A DNA stretch of 64,000 nt from Brucella cytisi (lineage in GTDB: Bacteria; Pseudomonadota; Alphaproteobacteria; Rhizobiales; Rhizobiaceae): positions 1,195,001 to 1,259,000 of the forward strand of contig JAAVLQ010000002.1 of NCBI GenBank assembly GCA_012103075.1. Reading direction: 5' to 3'. Position numbers and translations under genes: made by a program. Shown here in pieces: positions 29,452 through 40,270 of this stretch (the first letter of the stretch is position 1; every line of letters begins with the position of its first letter). The notes beneath the pieces were generated by a model that was not told the origin of the DNA, searched no databases, and saw nothing but the letters and a program-made list of their open reading frames with translations.

Positions 29452-30780
29452 CATCATGCAGAACATAGTCTTTCCACCCTCCATCTGGGCTGCCACTGCC
29501 CCTGCCCGCATACCGGCAAAGCCGCTGACCAATGACGCGAAAGCCGATGTCGCCATCGTCGGCGGTGGTTTTACGGGGCTTTCAGCAGCGCTCCATCTGG
29601 CGAAACGCGGCAAGCGCGTCATCCTGCTGGAAGGCAATGCGGTCGGCTGGGGCGCATCGGGGCGCAATAATGGACAGGTCATTCCGACCATGACTTCGGC
29701 GGAACCCGATGCAATCGCCAAACGCTACGGCGCATCGGGCGAACGTTTTGCTCGACTGATCGGCAATAGCGCCGACATTCTGTTTTCCATCGTGCGTGAT
29801 GAAAACATCGAGGCCGAGGCCGAGCAGAACGGCTGGTTCCAGCCTGCCCATTCGCCGGGCCGGGTGAAGCTTTCGCAAACCCGCGTGGACGCATGGAAAC
29901 GCTTCGGCTTCCCGGCGGAATTTTTCGACCGCGCCGCAACATCGCGGCTGTTGGGCAGCGATTTCTGGTATGGCGGCATGTTCAACCCGACCGGCGGTCA
30001 TATCAATCCGCTGGCATTCGCACGCGGTCTTGCCTCGGCTGCCGAACGCCACGGCGCGATCATTCACGAACAAAGCCCGGTCATCTCCTATGCCCGGTGG
30101 GTGATCACTGGGAGGTCAAGACCACCAGCGCCACAGTTCGCGCCAAGGGCTTTCTGCTCGCCACCAACGCCTATACCGGTGAGCTGCGCGAAGGGCTTGC
30201 TCCGCGCCTTGCCCGCACCATCGTGCCGGTGCTCTCGTGGCAAATGGCGACGGCGCCTGTCAGCGATAATCTGCGCGCAACGATTTTGCCCGGTAGGCAG
30301 GCCGTTTCCGATACACGCGGCGACCTGCGTTTCTTCCGCTACGATGCCCGCAACCGGCTGATTACCGGCGGCGTGGTGATGGGCGATTTCAACATCGCAG
30401 AACGCGTCAAGCGCAAGACGGCGCGCAACATGGCGGAAGCCTTTCCAGCACTTGGCGAGCCGGAAATCACCCATGTGTGGAGCGGCTATATCGGCATGAC
30501 ATGGGATCGCTTTCCACGCGTTCATCAGCTCGGCCCCAATGGCTGGGCCCGGATCGGCTGCAACGGACGCGGCGTTGCGCTTGGCACATCGCTCGGGCGT
30601 GAATTCGCACGGGCGCTCGACGGCGAGCCTGTGCAGGAACTTGCCCTGCCCGTCTCGGAACCGGCACCGCTGCCTTTTCATAAAGTCGCGCGAAAGATTG
30701 CCCCGTTCTACCTCGCATGGCTTCGGCGCAAGGATCTCTCGAGCCAAATCTCTAGTCCCGCTCATTTAACGTTCATGTGA
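29444..30780 (+). CDS. FAD-dependent oxidoreductase of the DAO family, PuuB/amine oxidase-like (one frame break near 30100)
   Basis: About 445 residues. [31 protein letters not shown] is the Rossmann ADP-binding motif, and [15 protein letters not shown] matches the next conserved segment of gamma-glutamylputrescine/glycine-type oxidases; the C-terminal [19 protein letters not shown] is the FAD-binding end. The start at 29444 overlaps the ATPase stop, with a second ATG at 29456. A base is missing near 30100. It would oxidise an amino or imino compound imported by the upstream transporter. Confidence 0.8.
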
Positions 30781-30792
30781 AAGGTCAGGTCC

Positions 30793-31281
30793 ATGAATCA
30801 AATGTCAATTCTCGAACGTCGCCGCATCGAAGCGCTGGTTCTCAAGAATGTTTACGAAGTTATTCGCGAACGCTCCGGTGAGGAAGAAGCGCAGGCTGCA
30901 ATCGGCGAAGCAGTCAGCCGTTCGGCCATCGAACAGGGCAAGAGCTTTGCCGATGAGCTGGGCCGCACGCCGACGATACAGGACTTTGCCGATATCCAGC
31001 CGCTGTGGACGAAGGAAAACGCACTGGAGATCGACGTGATTTCGCAGGGCGAAGATCATTTCGATTTCAACGTTACGCGCTGCCGCTATTCGGAAATGTA
31101 CCGCGAGATGGGTCTTGGCCATATCGGCCACCTGCTCTCCTGCAATCGCGATGGCGATTTCTGCATCGGCTACAATCCCGAAATGAAGCTGGAACGCTCA
31201 CAGACCATCATGAAGGGCGCAAGCCACTGCGATTTCCGCTACCGCCTCGACACGATTGAAGACAACACAAAAGGAGCCTGA
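30793..31281 (+). CDS. L-2-amino-thiazoline-4-carboxylate hydrolase-family protein
   Basis: Intact, 162 residues. The C-terminal block SCNRDGDFCIGYNPEM followed by ERSQTIMKGASHCDFRYRL is the signature of the ATC hydrolase family, with conserved Cys, His and Asp residues. The family's founding member opens the thiazoline ring of L-2-amino-thiazoline-4-carboxylate in the route to L-cysteine. GGTCAGGTCC precedes the ATG. It is located 12 bases after the flavoprotein gene and one base before the amidohydrolase, so they probably act in sequence. Confidence 0.8.
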   Translation: MNQMSILERRRIEALVLKNVYEVIRERSGEEEAQAAIGEAVSRSAIEQGKSFADELGRTPTIQDFADIQPLWTKENALEIDVISQGEDHFDFNVTRCRYSEMYREMGLGHIGHLLSCNRDGDFCIGYNPEMKLERSQTIMKGASHCDFRYRLDTIEDNTKGA

Positions 31282-31282
31282 C

Positions 31283-32455
31283 ATGCCGGTTGAAAACTGG
31301 ACATCGAACCAGCTTGACGAACTCGTCGCGTTCCGCCGTGACCTGCACGAAAACCCCGAGCTGCTTTACGATGTGAACCGGACTTCGGAAAAAGTTGCCG
31401 AAGCGCTGCGCGCCGCTGGCGTCGATGAGGTCGTGACTGGTATCGGGCGCACCGGCGTCGTCGGCGTCATTCGCGGCCAGTCGAACCGCTCGGGTCGCGC
31501 CATCGGCCTGCGCGCCGACATGGACGCACTGCCGATCCTCGAAGAAACCGGCGCTGAATGGTCGTCAAAAGTGCCGGGCAAGATGCACGCCTGCGGCCAT
31601 GACGGCCATACGACCATGCTTCTGGGCGCTGCCCGCGAGCTGGCGCAAAGCCGCGCATTCGACGGCACAGTCATCGTGATTTTCCAGCCTGCCGAAGAAG
31701 GTGGCGCAGGCGCCAAGGCGATGATCGACGACGGTCTGTTCAAGCGCTGGCCGGTCAACGAAGTTTACGGCATGCACAACCGTCCAAACCTCGCAGTCGG
31801 TCATTTCACCATCAATTCCGGCCCGATCATGGGATCGGTCGATGTTCTGGACATCACCATTGAGGGTGTTGGCGGACATGCCGCTTCGCCGCACCAGACC
31901 ATAGACCCCATTCCCGTCACCGCAGCGCTCATTCAGGCAATCCAGACGCTGACGGCACGCACCATCGACCCGCTGGATTCCGCGGTGATCTCGATCACCA
32001 CCATTCAGGGTGGCGACGCGTTCAACGTCATTCCGCAGAAAATCCGGCTGACCGGCACGGTTCGTACGCTTCGCGAGGAAGTGCGTGACCATATCGAGGA
32101 GAAGCTTACCCGCGCCGTGCAGGGCATTGCCGATGCTTTCGGCGCCAAGGCCACGCTCGATTATCAGCGCAGCTATCCGGTCACCGTCAATCACGAGCGC
32201 GAAACGGAACTGGCGGCAATCGCTGCCGATGCAGTTGCAGGCGCCGACCGTGTGACGCGCGACATGCCGGCGACGCTGGGCGGTGAAGACTTTGCCTTCA
32301 TGCTGAACGAAGTGCCGGGCGCGATGATCAATATCGGCAACGGCCCGAGTGCCAATCTCCATCACCCCAAATATGACTTCAACGACGATGTCATCGCCCG
32401 GGGTTGCTCATACTGGACCACGCTCGTACGCCATCGGCTGCCGATCGAGAATTGA
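31283..32455 (+). CDS. M20-family amidohydrolase (hippurate hydrolase/N-carbamoyl amino acid type)
   Basis: Intact, 390 residues. Metal ligands of the M20D group are present: HACGHDGHTTM, the Glu pair in QPAEEGGAGAK, His in YGMHNRP, and GGEDFAFML near the C-terminus. ATG at 31283 has AAGGAG upstream; the frame is open further back but without a site. In the established ATC route, the second step is an M20-type N-carbamoyl-L-cysteine hydrolase, so this gene is a good candidate for that step or for a related N-acyl amino acid. Confidence 0.85.
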   Translation: MPVENWTSNQLDELVAFRRDLHENPELLYDVNRTSEKVAEALRAAGVDEVVTGIGRTGVVGVIRGQSNRSGRAIGLRADMDALPILEETGAEWSSKVPGKMHACGHDGHTTMLLGAARELAQSRAFDGTVIVIFQPAEEGGAGAKAMIDDGLFKRWPVNEVYGMHNRPNLAVGHFTINSGPIMGSVDVLDITIEGVGGHAASPHQTIDPIPVTAALIQAIQTLTARTIDPLDSAVISITTIQGGDAFNVIPQKIRLTGTVRTLREEVRDHIEEKLTRAVQGIADAFGAKATLDYQRSYPVTVNHERETELAAIAADAVAGADRVTRDMPATLGGEDFAFMLNEVPGAMINIGNGPSANLHHPKYDFNDDVIARGCSYWTTLVRHRLPIEN

Positions 32456-32473
32456 TAGCGACCTATATATGAA

Positions 32474-32505
32474 CAGGGGCGGTACCTTTGGGAGCCGCCC
32501 TTTGT
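32474..32505 (+). terminator. Probable terminator of the transporter-hydrolase operon
   Basis: GGGGCGG and CCGCCC arms with a loop, followed by TTTGTGTTTT, about 20 bases after the stop codon. Confidence 0.6.
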
Positions 32506-32691
32506 GTTTTGCGTAGAAAGCGAAGTTGCAGAACAATAAAACCTCTAGTTTATCTGAGCCGCTCGTAATATAACGCGCCCCAATAAACCATCGCGGCTTT
32601 TCCCGATGGGAAAAGAGAATCCGGTTTGAGCGCATATTCCGAACGTCTCAGTTTCGGAAATGCGGGAAGCCAATGGTAGAGCGGGAAATCC

Positions 32692-34138
32692 ATGAATATC
32701 GAGTCTGCCTTGAGCGACAGCGCCAATATTTTTGACCTTGCGCCAATTTCCCCTGTGGCTTGAGGATTATAGCGGCCTGCGCAAACAGCTCGAAGAATGG
32801 CGCGCGCTTGGCGTTACCGATCTCAAGGCATTCCTGCACGAAGACACGACCCGGCTTCGCATCTGCACCAGCCATATCCGGGTTTTGAAGGTCAACCGCA
32901 AGACGCTTTCGCTTTTCGAGGCGGACAGCGTCAGCCATCTGGTCGCCAATCTCGAGCGCGTGTTTCGCGACGACATGCTGGACCCACATATCGACGAGAT
33001 GGTCCAGCTCTGGAATGGCGGTAATGCCTTCTCAAGCGATACCATCAACTATTCGCTTGGCGGCAAGCGGCTCGACATACAGCTCAAGGGCGTCGTGCTT
33101 CCCGGCTATGAGCACACCCGGGAGCGGGTGCTGCTTTCCATCGAGGATGTTACCGCCCGCGAGGACGCCCGCCGCGAACAGGACCGCCACAAGCAGCACG
33201 CGCAGGGCCTTTTCGAACATTCGCCCGTGTCGCTCTGGGTCGAGGATTTCAGCCGCATCAAGCAATTGATGGACGATGTGCGCCAGCGCGGCATCGTTGA
33301 TTTTCGGGTATTTACCGACGTGCATCCGGAATTCGTACGTCAGTGCATGAGCGAAATCCGGGTTCTCGAAGTCAACACCGAGACAACTGCCCTCTTCCTC
33401 GCATCCGACAAGAAGACGCTGCTGCAGAACCTGCCGCACATCTTCAAGGACGAGATGGAATCATCGTTCCGCGAACAGTTGATTGATCTGTGGAACGGTG
33501 TCCTGTTCCAGCGCCGCGAAGTAGTGAACTACGCGCTCGACGGCTCCGAAAGGCATGTGCTTCTGCAATTCTCCGTTCTGCCGGGACATGAGACGGACTG
33601 GTCTCTGGTGCAGATCGCGCTGACCGATATCACTGCGCGCAAGAAGGCAGAAGCCTATCTGGAATATCTGGGCAAACACGACGTTCTGACCAAGCTTCAC
33701 AATCGCGCCTATTATGTCGACGAGCTTAACCGGCTTGAACGGAAGGGCCATACGCCCGTTTCGGTCATCATCATCGATCTCAACGGCCTAAAGGCCGCCA
33801 ATGACCAATGGGGTCATGCGACAGGCGATGGATTGCTGCGGCGCATCGGCGAAGTGCTGAATGAAGCGGTGAAGCAGCCGGGCCATGCGGCGCGCATCGG
33901 CGGCGACGAATTCGCAGTTGTGCTGCCTTATGTGGATGAGCGCGGCGCCGAGGCAATGGTCGATGACATTCAGCGGCTGGTCGAAATCAACAACCAGTAT
34001 TATTCCCAGCTCAAACTCAATCTTTCCATCGGCTCTGCAACCAGCATGCCGGGCGAAAAGCTGGAAACCGTTGCCAAGCGCGCCGACCTGCTGATGTATG
34101 AGAACAAGCGTCAGCAATATACGAGCGGCATGATCTAG
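32692..34138 (+). CDS. Diguanylate cyclase with duplicated N-terminal sensor region (one frame break near 32753)
   Basis: About 481 residues. The frame breaks where one extra C follows ISLWLED, restoring a start MNIESALSDSANIFDL at 32692. Two similar copies of a PAS-like module occur: residues about 17-157 (SLWLEDYSGLRKQLEEW, IRVLKVNRKTLSLFEA) and about 175-316 (SLWVEDFSRIKQLMDDV, IRVLEVNTETTALFLA). A GGDEF domain follows, with an intact RIGGDEFAVVL at about residue 402; the RxxD product-inhibition site is not present. No membrane helix: a soluble c-di-GMP synthase with an unknown signal. Confidence 0.87.
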
Positions 34139-34719
34139 TCATCAAATGCGATAATCGTTTTGCCGCGCGTCAGATCGGTAACGAGGCGGGATAGTTCATC
34201 CCGCATGGCAATGGGCATGGTGCCCGCGATCTCCACGCCGGTGCCGGTGAAGTTCTCTTGCGCTATGGTAAGGTTTTCCACCGCTGTCAGACGGGCTTTC
34301 AGCAGCGCATGATCTGAAAAATCGCAGGCAAACTGAAATCCGACCAGCGGAATAACTTCTGTTTTCTCCGCCTGTCGCAGACAGGTTGCAGCCGTGCCGC
34401 CATAGGCGCGCATCAGGCCGCCGCTTCCCAGAAGAATGCCGCCAAACCAGCGCGTGACCACAACTGCAATATTATCGAGTTGCTGGCCGTCGATTGCCTG
34501 CAGGATCGGCTTTCCTGCCGTGCCACTCGGCTCGCCATCGTCGCTGAAACGGTAGTTCTGCCCCATGCGCCGCCCCAGCAATTATGGCTTGCCGACTGGT
34601 CGGAATGCTCGCTCAAAAGTCCTTCGCCGCCTGCTCGCTCGCCACAGGCGCGGCAATGGCCAGAAACCGACTTTTTTGATCTCCTGACTATAGGTTTCGA
34701 CGCGACTAATCGTGAACAT
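34135..34719 (-). CDS. yigZ: YigZ/IMPACT-family protein (three single-base deletions)
   Basis: About 195 residues once joined. The N-terminal UPF0029 domain has RMGQNYRFSDDGEPSGTAGKPIL and VVVTRWFGGILLGSGGLMRAYGG, both diagnostic. Frame breaks near 34672 (A-run), 34618 (T-run) and 34577 restore SRFLAIAAPVASEQAAKDFLSEHSDQSASHNCWG. Start MFTISRVETYSQEIKK at 34719. The family is a conserved RNA- or protein-associated factor of uncertain role. Its 3' end overlaps the end of the convergent cyclase gene by four bases. Confidence 0.85.
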
Positions 34720-34889
34720 GGCAATCCTGCAAAGATGATTTCGGGGGCCTAGCATTTTCCATTGAGGATGACGACCCCTTCCAGCTTCCCCTCGCATTGC
34801 GCCCACTGGATATAGGGTATAAGGCAATTGAAAAATGAGCCCATATTTTTGGGCTCTGTTCTTGCATATCCAGATGAAAGGTCTTGCCG

Positions 34890-36187
34890 ATGTTCGATTT
34901 GATCGTGAGAAACGCCAATCTCCCCGACGGTCGCGAGAAGCAGGACATTTTGGTCAAGGACGGCAAGATTGCCGATATCGTGCCCTCCAAGGGGGAACAT
35001 CAGGCGGCGCAGGAAATCGATGCGACCGACCGGCTCGTAACCCCACCATTTGTCGACCCGCATTTCCATATGGATGCGACCCTGTCGCTCGGCCTGCCGC
35101 GCCTCAATCGTTCCGGCACGCTACTGGAGGGTATCGCGCTGTGGGGCGAACTAAAGCCGATACTGACCGTTGAGGCCATGGTCGAGCGCGCGCTGCGTTA
35201 TTGCGATCTGGCCGTTTTTCGCAGGGCCTGCTGGCAATCCGCAGCCATGTCGATGTCAGCGATCCGCGCCTCTTCACCGCTGAAGCGATGATCGAAGTGC
35301 GTGAGAAGGTGAAGCCTTACATCGACCTTCAGCTTGTAGCCTTCCCGCAGGACGGCTACTATCGTTCGCCGGGCGCGGTTGATCTCGTCAACCGCTCGCT
35401 CGATATGGGGCTCGATGTCGTCGGCGGTATTCCGCATTTTGAGCGCACCATGGCCGATGGCGCAGCCACGCTGGAAGAACTCTGCCGTATCGCCGCCGAA
35501 CGCGGCCTGCCGGTCGATATCCATTGCGACGAAAGCGATGATCCGATGTCGCGCCATGTCGAAACGCTGGCCGCGCAGACCGTACGTTTTGGCCTGCAGG
35601 GTCGCGTTTCCGGCTCGCATCTGACCTCCATGCATTCCATGGACAATTATTACGTCTCGAAGCTCATTCCGCTGATTGCGGAAACAAAGATGAATGCCAT
35701 TCCGAACCCGCTCATCAACATCACGCTTCAGGGCCGTGCGGACACCTATCCGAAGCGCCGCGGCATGACCCGCGTGCCGGAACTGATGGCTGCTGGCATC
35801 AATGTCGCCTTCGGCCATGACTGCGTGATGGACCCTTGGTATTCCATGGGTTCCGGCGACATGCTGGAAGTCGGCCACATGGCGATCCATGTCGCACAAA
35901 TGACCTCCATCGAAGGCAAGAAGCAGGTTTTCGACGCGCTCACCGTCAATTCCGCCAAGGCGCTGGGCCTCGAAGGCTATGGCCTTGCAAAAGGCTGCAA
36001 TGCCGACTTCGTGGTGCTGCAGGCACGCGACCCGATTGAAGCGCTGCGCCTCAAGGCAAACCGCCTCAAAGTCGTGAAGCGCGGCAAGGTCATCGCCGAA
36101 ACCCCGCAGCGCATAAGCCGCCTCAACCTCGAAGGCCGTCCGTCTTCGGTTGACGGAGCAGACTACGCGCCAGTCGGCCAGCTTTAG
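34890..36187 (+). CDS. Cytosine deaminase-family amidohydrolase (one frame break near 35215)
   Basis: About 432 residues. Metal ligands of the CodA group appear in order: FVDPHFHMD, IHCDESDDPMSRHVETLA, SGSHLTSMHSMDNYYVSK and FGHDCVMDPWYSMGSGDMLE. The enzyme deaminates a pyrimidine or purine base, or hydrolyses a related ring compound. The start is ATG 34890; a TTG two codons earlier is in frame. The break near 35215 falls between DLAV and GLLAIRSHVDVS. It stands in front of the BMP-type nucleoside transporter genes and an amidase. Confidence 0.85.
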
Positions 36188-36316
36188 AATCTTCTTGAAT
36201 TAAAGGTGGTTTGGGCAATGATGGAAATCGTTGCTCATGAAATCCGCACGTCAAAACGAAGCAACCGGCTGCGCGCACCCACGCGCCGAAAACACACATG
36301 AGGGGTCCCTGACCAA

Positions 36317-37310
36317 ATGACAAAAATCATCAAAACACCGAACTTTACCCGTCGCGACATTCTCGCAATGTCTGCAGCACTGGGCGCAACGGCAATCACC
36401 ACCCGCGTCTTCGCTGCCGATGAAAAGCTGAAAGTAGCAGGCATCCACGCCTCGCCAGTCGAAAACGCGTGGAATTCGCGTCTCCACGATGCACTGAAGC
36501 AGGCCAATGACGAAGGCGTCATCGAATATGTCTTCTCCGAAGGCGTTTCGGCGAGCGACTACCCCGCGCCATGCGCGAATATGCCGAACAGGGCATCAAG
36601 CTGATCGTCGGCGAATCCTATGCCGTCGAACGCGAAGCGCGCCGGTGGCAGGCGATTATCCGAAGACGGCTTTCGTCATGGGCTCCTCGGGCAAGCCGCA
36701 GGGCGACAATTTCGGTGTTTTCGGCACTGAACTTCGAGGCTGCCTATCTCGCAGGCATGCTGGCAGGCGCTATGAGCAAGTCCGGCACCTTCGGCTCGGT
36801 CGGTGCCGTGCCGATCCCGGAAGTCAACATGCTCATCAATGCCTTTCAGGACGGCGTGAAGGAAACCCGGCCTGACGCGAAGTTCATCGCATCGTTCATC
36901 GGCACCTTCTTCGACCCGCCAAAAGCACGTGAAGCCGGTCTTGCCCAGATCGACTCTGGCGCGGACATCCTGTTCGGCGAGCGCATCGGCACGGCAGACG
37001 CCGCCAAGAACGCGGCATCAAGGCCATCGGCTCGCTGATCGACTATACGCCGCGCTATCCCGATACGGTCTTTGCCAATGCGATCTGGAATTTCCGCCCG
37101 ATCCTCAATGCGGCTATCGCCGACGTGAAAGCCAGCCGGGCAACCGGCAAGGATTACACGCCATTCAGCCTGATGAAGGAAGGCGGCAACGATATCATCT
37201 ACGTCAAGGGCATTGCCCCTGCCGAAGCAGAAGCCAAGATGGAAGCCCGTCGTGTGGAACTGAAGGAAGGCAAGTTCGAGTACAAGCCGAACCCGGCCGA
37301 ACCGAAGTAA
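36317..37310 (+). CDS. BMP-family (purine nucleoside type) substrate-binding lipoprotein-like protein (several frame breaks)
   Basis: About 331 residues when joined. The leader NFTRRDILAMSAALGATAITTRVFAADEKLKVAG has a twin-Arg pattern. The body contains MREYAEQGIKLIVGESYA, AYLAGMLAGAMSKSGTFGSVGAVPIPEVN and FKNALKQ-like NFRPILNAAIADV segments, characteristic of BMP/PnrA/Med nucleoside-binding proteins. Frame breaks near 36560, 36645, 36720 and 37015. It would bind a nucleoside or base for the ATPase and two permeases that follow the amidase gene. Confidence 0.8.
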
Positions 37311-37334
37311 CCTCTCAGGACGGGCAAGCACATC

Positions 37335-38742
37335 GTGGCAATCGACATGAACCAGCAGGATGCAACCGCGCTCGCGCAGGCGATTGCGGAAGGAATCCTC
37401 AGTGCCGAACAGGCCATGGATGCCGCTCTCGACGCAGCAGAAAAATGGCGCCCATTGGGCGCCATTGCATATCTCGATCGCGATCTGGGCCGTGCCGGTG
37501 CCATTGCATTCGATGCCGCGCCATCCGGGCGGCTTTTGCGGGCGTTCCCTCACTGTTCAAGGATCTGGGCGGCCCCTGTGCCGGTCTGCCGATCCGGCTC
37601 GGCTCACAGGCATTTCTCAATGCCTCAGCGCAGATGGATTCCGAACTCGGTCGCAGGCTGCGCGCAGCCGGACTCAACTTTTTGGCACCTCCACCGTGCC
37701 AGAATTCGGCTTGGCGCTTGCGAGCGAGCCAGCAGGAGCACCGCCTGCACGCCATCCCTTCGATGAAGCGCTTTCACCCGGCGGGTCATCCGGCGGAGCG
37801 GCAGCAGCCGTCGCAGCCGGGATAGTCGCAATTGCGCACGCCACCGACGCTGGCGGTTCCATCCGTGTGCCCGCCGCAACCTGCGGTCTTGTCGGCCTGA
37901 AACCAAGCCGTGGCGCCATGCCAGCGGGTCCGCATTTCGGCAATTATCTTGCAGGCATTGCGAGCGAATTTGCGCTCTGTCGCTCCGTCCGTGATGCGAA
38001 AGCGCTTCTGCCGCTTGTCGAAGGCAAAACAGAAGGCTTTCTGCCCGACCCGGCAATGCAGGCAGGTGATTTGCCGGAGCGCCTTCGTGTGGGCATCGTG
38101 ACCGGCGATCTTGCAAACTATCCAATCACATCGGAGCGCCTGCAGGTTGTGGCCGATGCAGCGCATTTCATGGATGCACAAGGTCATACAATCCGTGAAA
38201 TTCCGGCTTCGGAATTCAGCCCGCTGATCGCTTCCAGCGCACGCGCTTTCGACCGCATCATTTCCGTCAATCTCGCGGCCGCAATCGACTTTCTGGCGCT
38301 TGATGAAGACAGGCTTGAACCGCTTACCCGTGCGGTTGCGGAGCGCGGGCGGCGCATGGAAGCCACCGCACTTTACCGCGCCATGAACGGAGCCGTCAGC
38401 ACCGCACATATGCTCTGGCAGATTTTCCGCGACATCGACGTGCTGATTACGCCTATGCTCGCGCGCGGGCCGATGCCACTCGGTTCCTTTCCCATGGATC
38501 ACGGCGATGTCGATGCGCATTGGCAGAAGATGAATGCCTTCGCGCCTTATGCGGCGCTAGCGAATATTTCCGGTTTCCCGGCGCTCTCGCTTCCCTTTGG
38601 AACCGACGCCAACGGCATGCCGGTCGCCTTTCAGCTCGTGGCGCCAATGGGCGCTGACCGGCTGCTTCTGAACCTTGGCCAGCGTCTGGAGGAGGATCAG
38701 CGCTGGCAGCACAGATTTCCCGTTGCGGGGTTGAACATATGA
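37335..38742 (+). CDS. Amidase-signature family hydrolase (at least two frame breaks, 37510-37690)
   Basis: About 469 residues. The amidase-signature core is SPGGSSGGAAAAVAAGIVAIAHATDAGGSIRVPAA with both catalytic Ser residues; the catalytic Lys is in LFKDLGG, which is in another frame as written (37558). Indels between about 37510 and 37690 move the reading among three frames. Start is GTG 37335 or ATG 37347 (NQQDATALA). It is inserted inside the transport operon: its stop overlaps the ATPase ATG, so it probably hydrolyses an amide formed after the deaminase step. Confidence 0.83.
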
Positions 38743-40270
38743 CCACGACCGTTCTTGAATTGCAGAACATCACCAAGCGATTTGGCCAGCTTACCGCCAA
38801 TGACGATATTTCGCTGAAGCTTGAGCGCGGCGAAATCCTCGCTTTTCTTGGCGAGAATGGTGCAGGTAAAACCACGCTGATGAACATCCTGTTCGGCCAT
38901 TATGTGCCGGATGAGGGCCGCGTCTTCGTCAAGGGCGAGGAAATCCCGCAAGGCAAGCCGCGCGCTGCCATCGATGCGGGTGTGGGCATGGTGCACCAGC
39001 ATTTCACGCTCGCGCCCAACCTCACAGTGCTTTGAAAATATCATCACCGGCACTGAAAGCCTCTGGAAACTTAAATCGGCACATGGACCCGCGCGCACCA
39101 AGATTGCCGACATCGCCGGACGCTTTGGCCTGCAGGTTGATCCCGATGCACGGCTTGGCGATCTCTCGGTGGGCGAGCAACAGCGCGTGGAAATCCTGAA
39201 AGCGCTTTATAACGACGCCGACATTCTGATCCTCGACGAGCCGACCGCCGTTCTGACCACGCAGGAAGCCGAAAACCTGTTTGCGACACTGAAAGAAATG
39301 GCACGTCAGGGGCTGTCGCTGATCTTCATCTCGCACAAGCTGCATGAAGTCATGTCGGCAGCCGACCGCGTTGTCGTCCTGCGCGGTGGAAAGCTTGTCG
39401 CTGAGCGCAAGGCCTCCGAAACCTCGAAAGAGGAACTCGCCGAACTGATGGTGGGGCGGCGCGTCTCGCGCCCCTGCCCGCGCCGCGGCAACGCCCGGCG
39501 AAACCTTGCTGGAAGCAAAGAATGTAACGGTCGTGGAAGATGGCGCGACACGCCTCAGCGATCTCGACTTTCACCTCCGCGCAGGCGAAACGCTGGGCAT
39601 CATTGGCGTGTCGGGCAATGGGCAGGCAGCGCTTGGGCGTCTCGTTTCGGGTCTCAGCCAGCCTGCGAGTGGCTCACTTGTCATGTTCGGGGCAAACGGT
39701 CACCAAATTCGACCCGCGCCAGTTTGTGGCGGAAGGTGTTGGCCGTATCCCGGAAGATCGCAACACTGAAGGCGCAATCGGTGATCTTACGCTTTGGGAA
39801 AATGCTGTGCTTGAACGCGTGCGTGATCCGCAGTTCTCCAATGGTCTTCTGGTCAATCGCGCGGCTGCGCGTGAATTTACCGACCGCATCATCAAGGATT
39901 TCGATGTGCGCGGCGGCACGCCTGATAGCCGTATTCGCCTGCTTTCCGGCGGCAACATGCAGAAGCTTATTCTGGGTCGCAATCTTGAAACGGCTCCCCG
40001 CATTCTGATCGCGGCGCAACCGACGCGTGGCCTTGATGAAGGTGCGGTCGCGGCCATCCATGCCCGCATTCTGGAAGCACGTGCCAAGGGGCCGCAGTAC
40101 TGCTAATCTCGGAAGATCTGGATGAAATTATCGGCCCGGCGGATCGTGTTCAAGCGATTGTCAAGGGGCGCCTCTCCCCACCCATCGACGCGGAAGAAGC
40201 AGATGCACAAAGGCTGGGCCTGATGATGGCTGGCGAGTGGCAGACAAATACCCAGAAGGGGCTCAATTGA
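38739..40270 (+). CDS. ABC ATPase of a BMP-type nucleoside importer, two domains (four or more frame breaks)
   Basis: About 510 residues, usual for YufO/RbsA-like proteins. First domain: FGQLTANDDISLKLERGEILAFLGENGAGKTTLMNILFGHY, LSVGEQQRVEILKALY, ILILDEPTAVLT. Second domain: LGIIGVSGNGQAALGRLVSGL (degenerate Walker A, as is normal for the family) and LSGGNMQKLILGRNL. Frame breaks near 39035, 39470, 39700 and 40100. The TGA at 40268-40270 overlaps the permease ATG. The second domain's Walker B reads LIAAQPTRGLDEG, where Asp-Glu is replaced, so its ATP hydrolysis may be poor. Confidence 0.85.
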
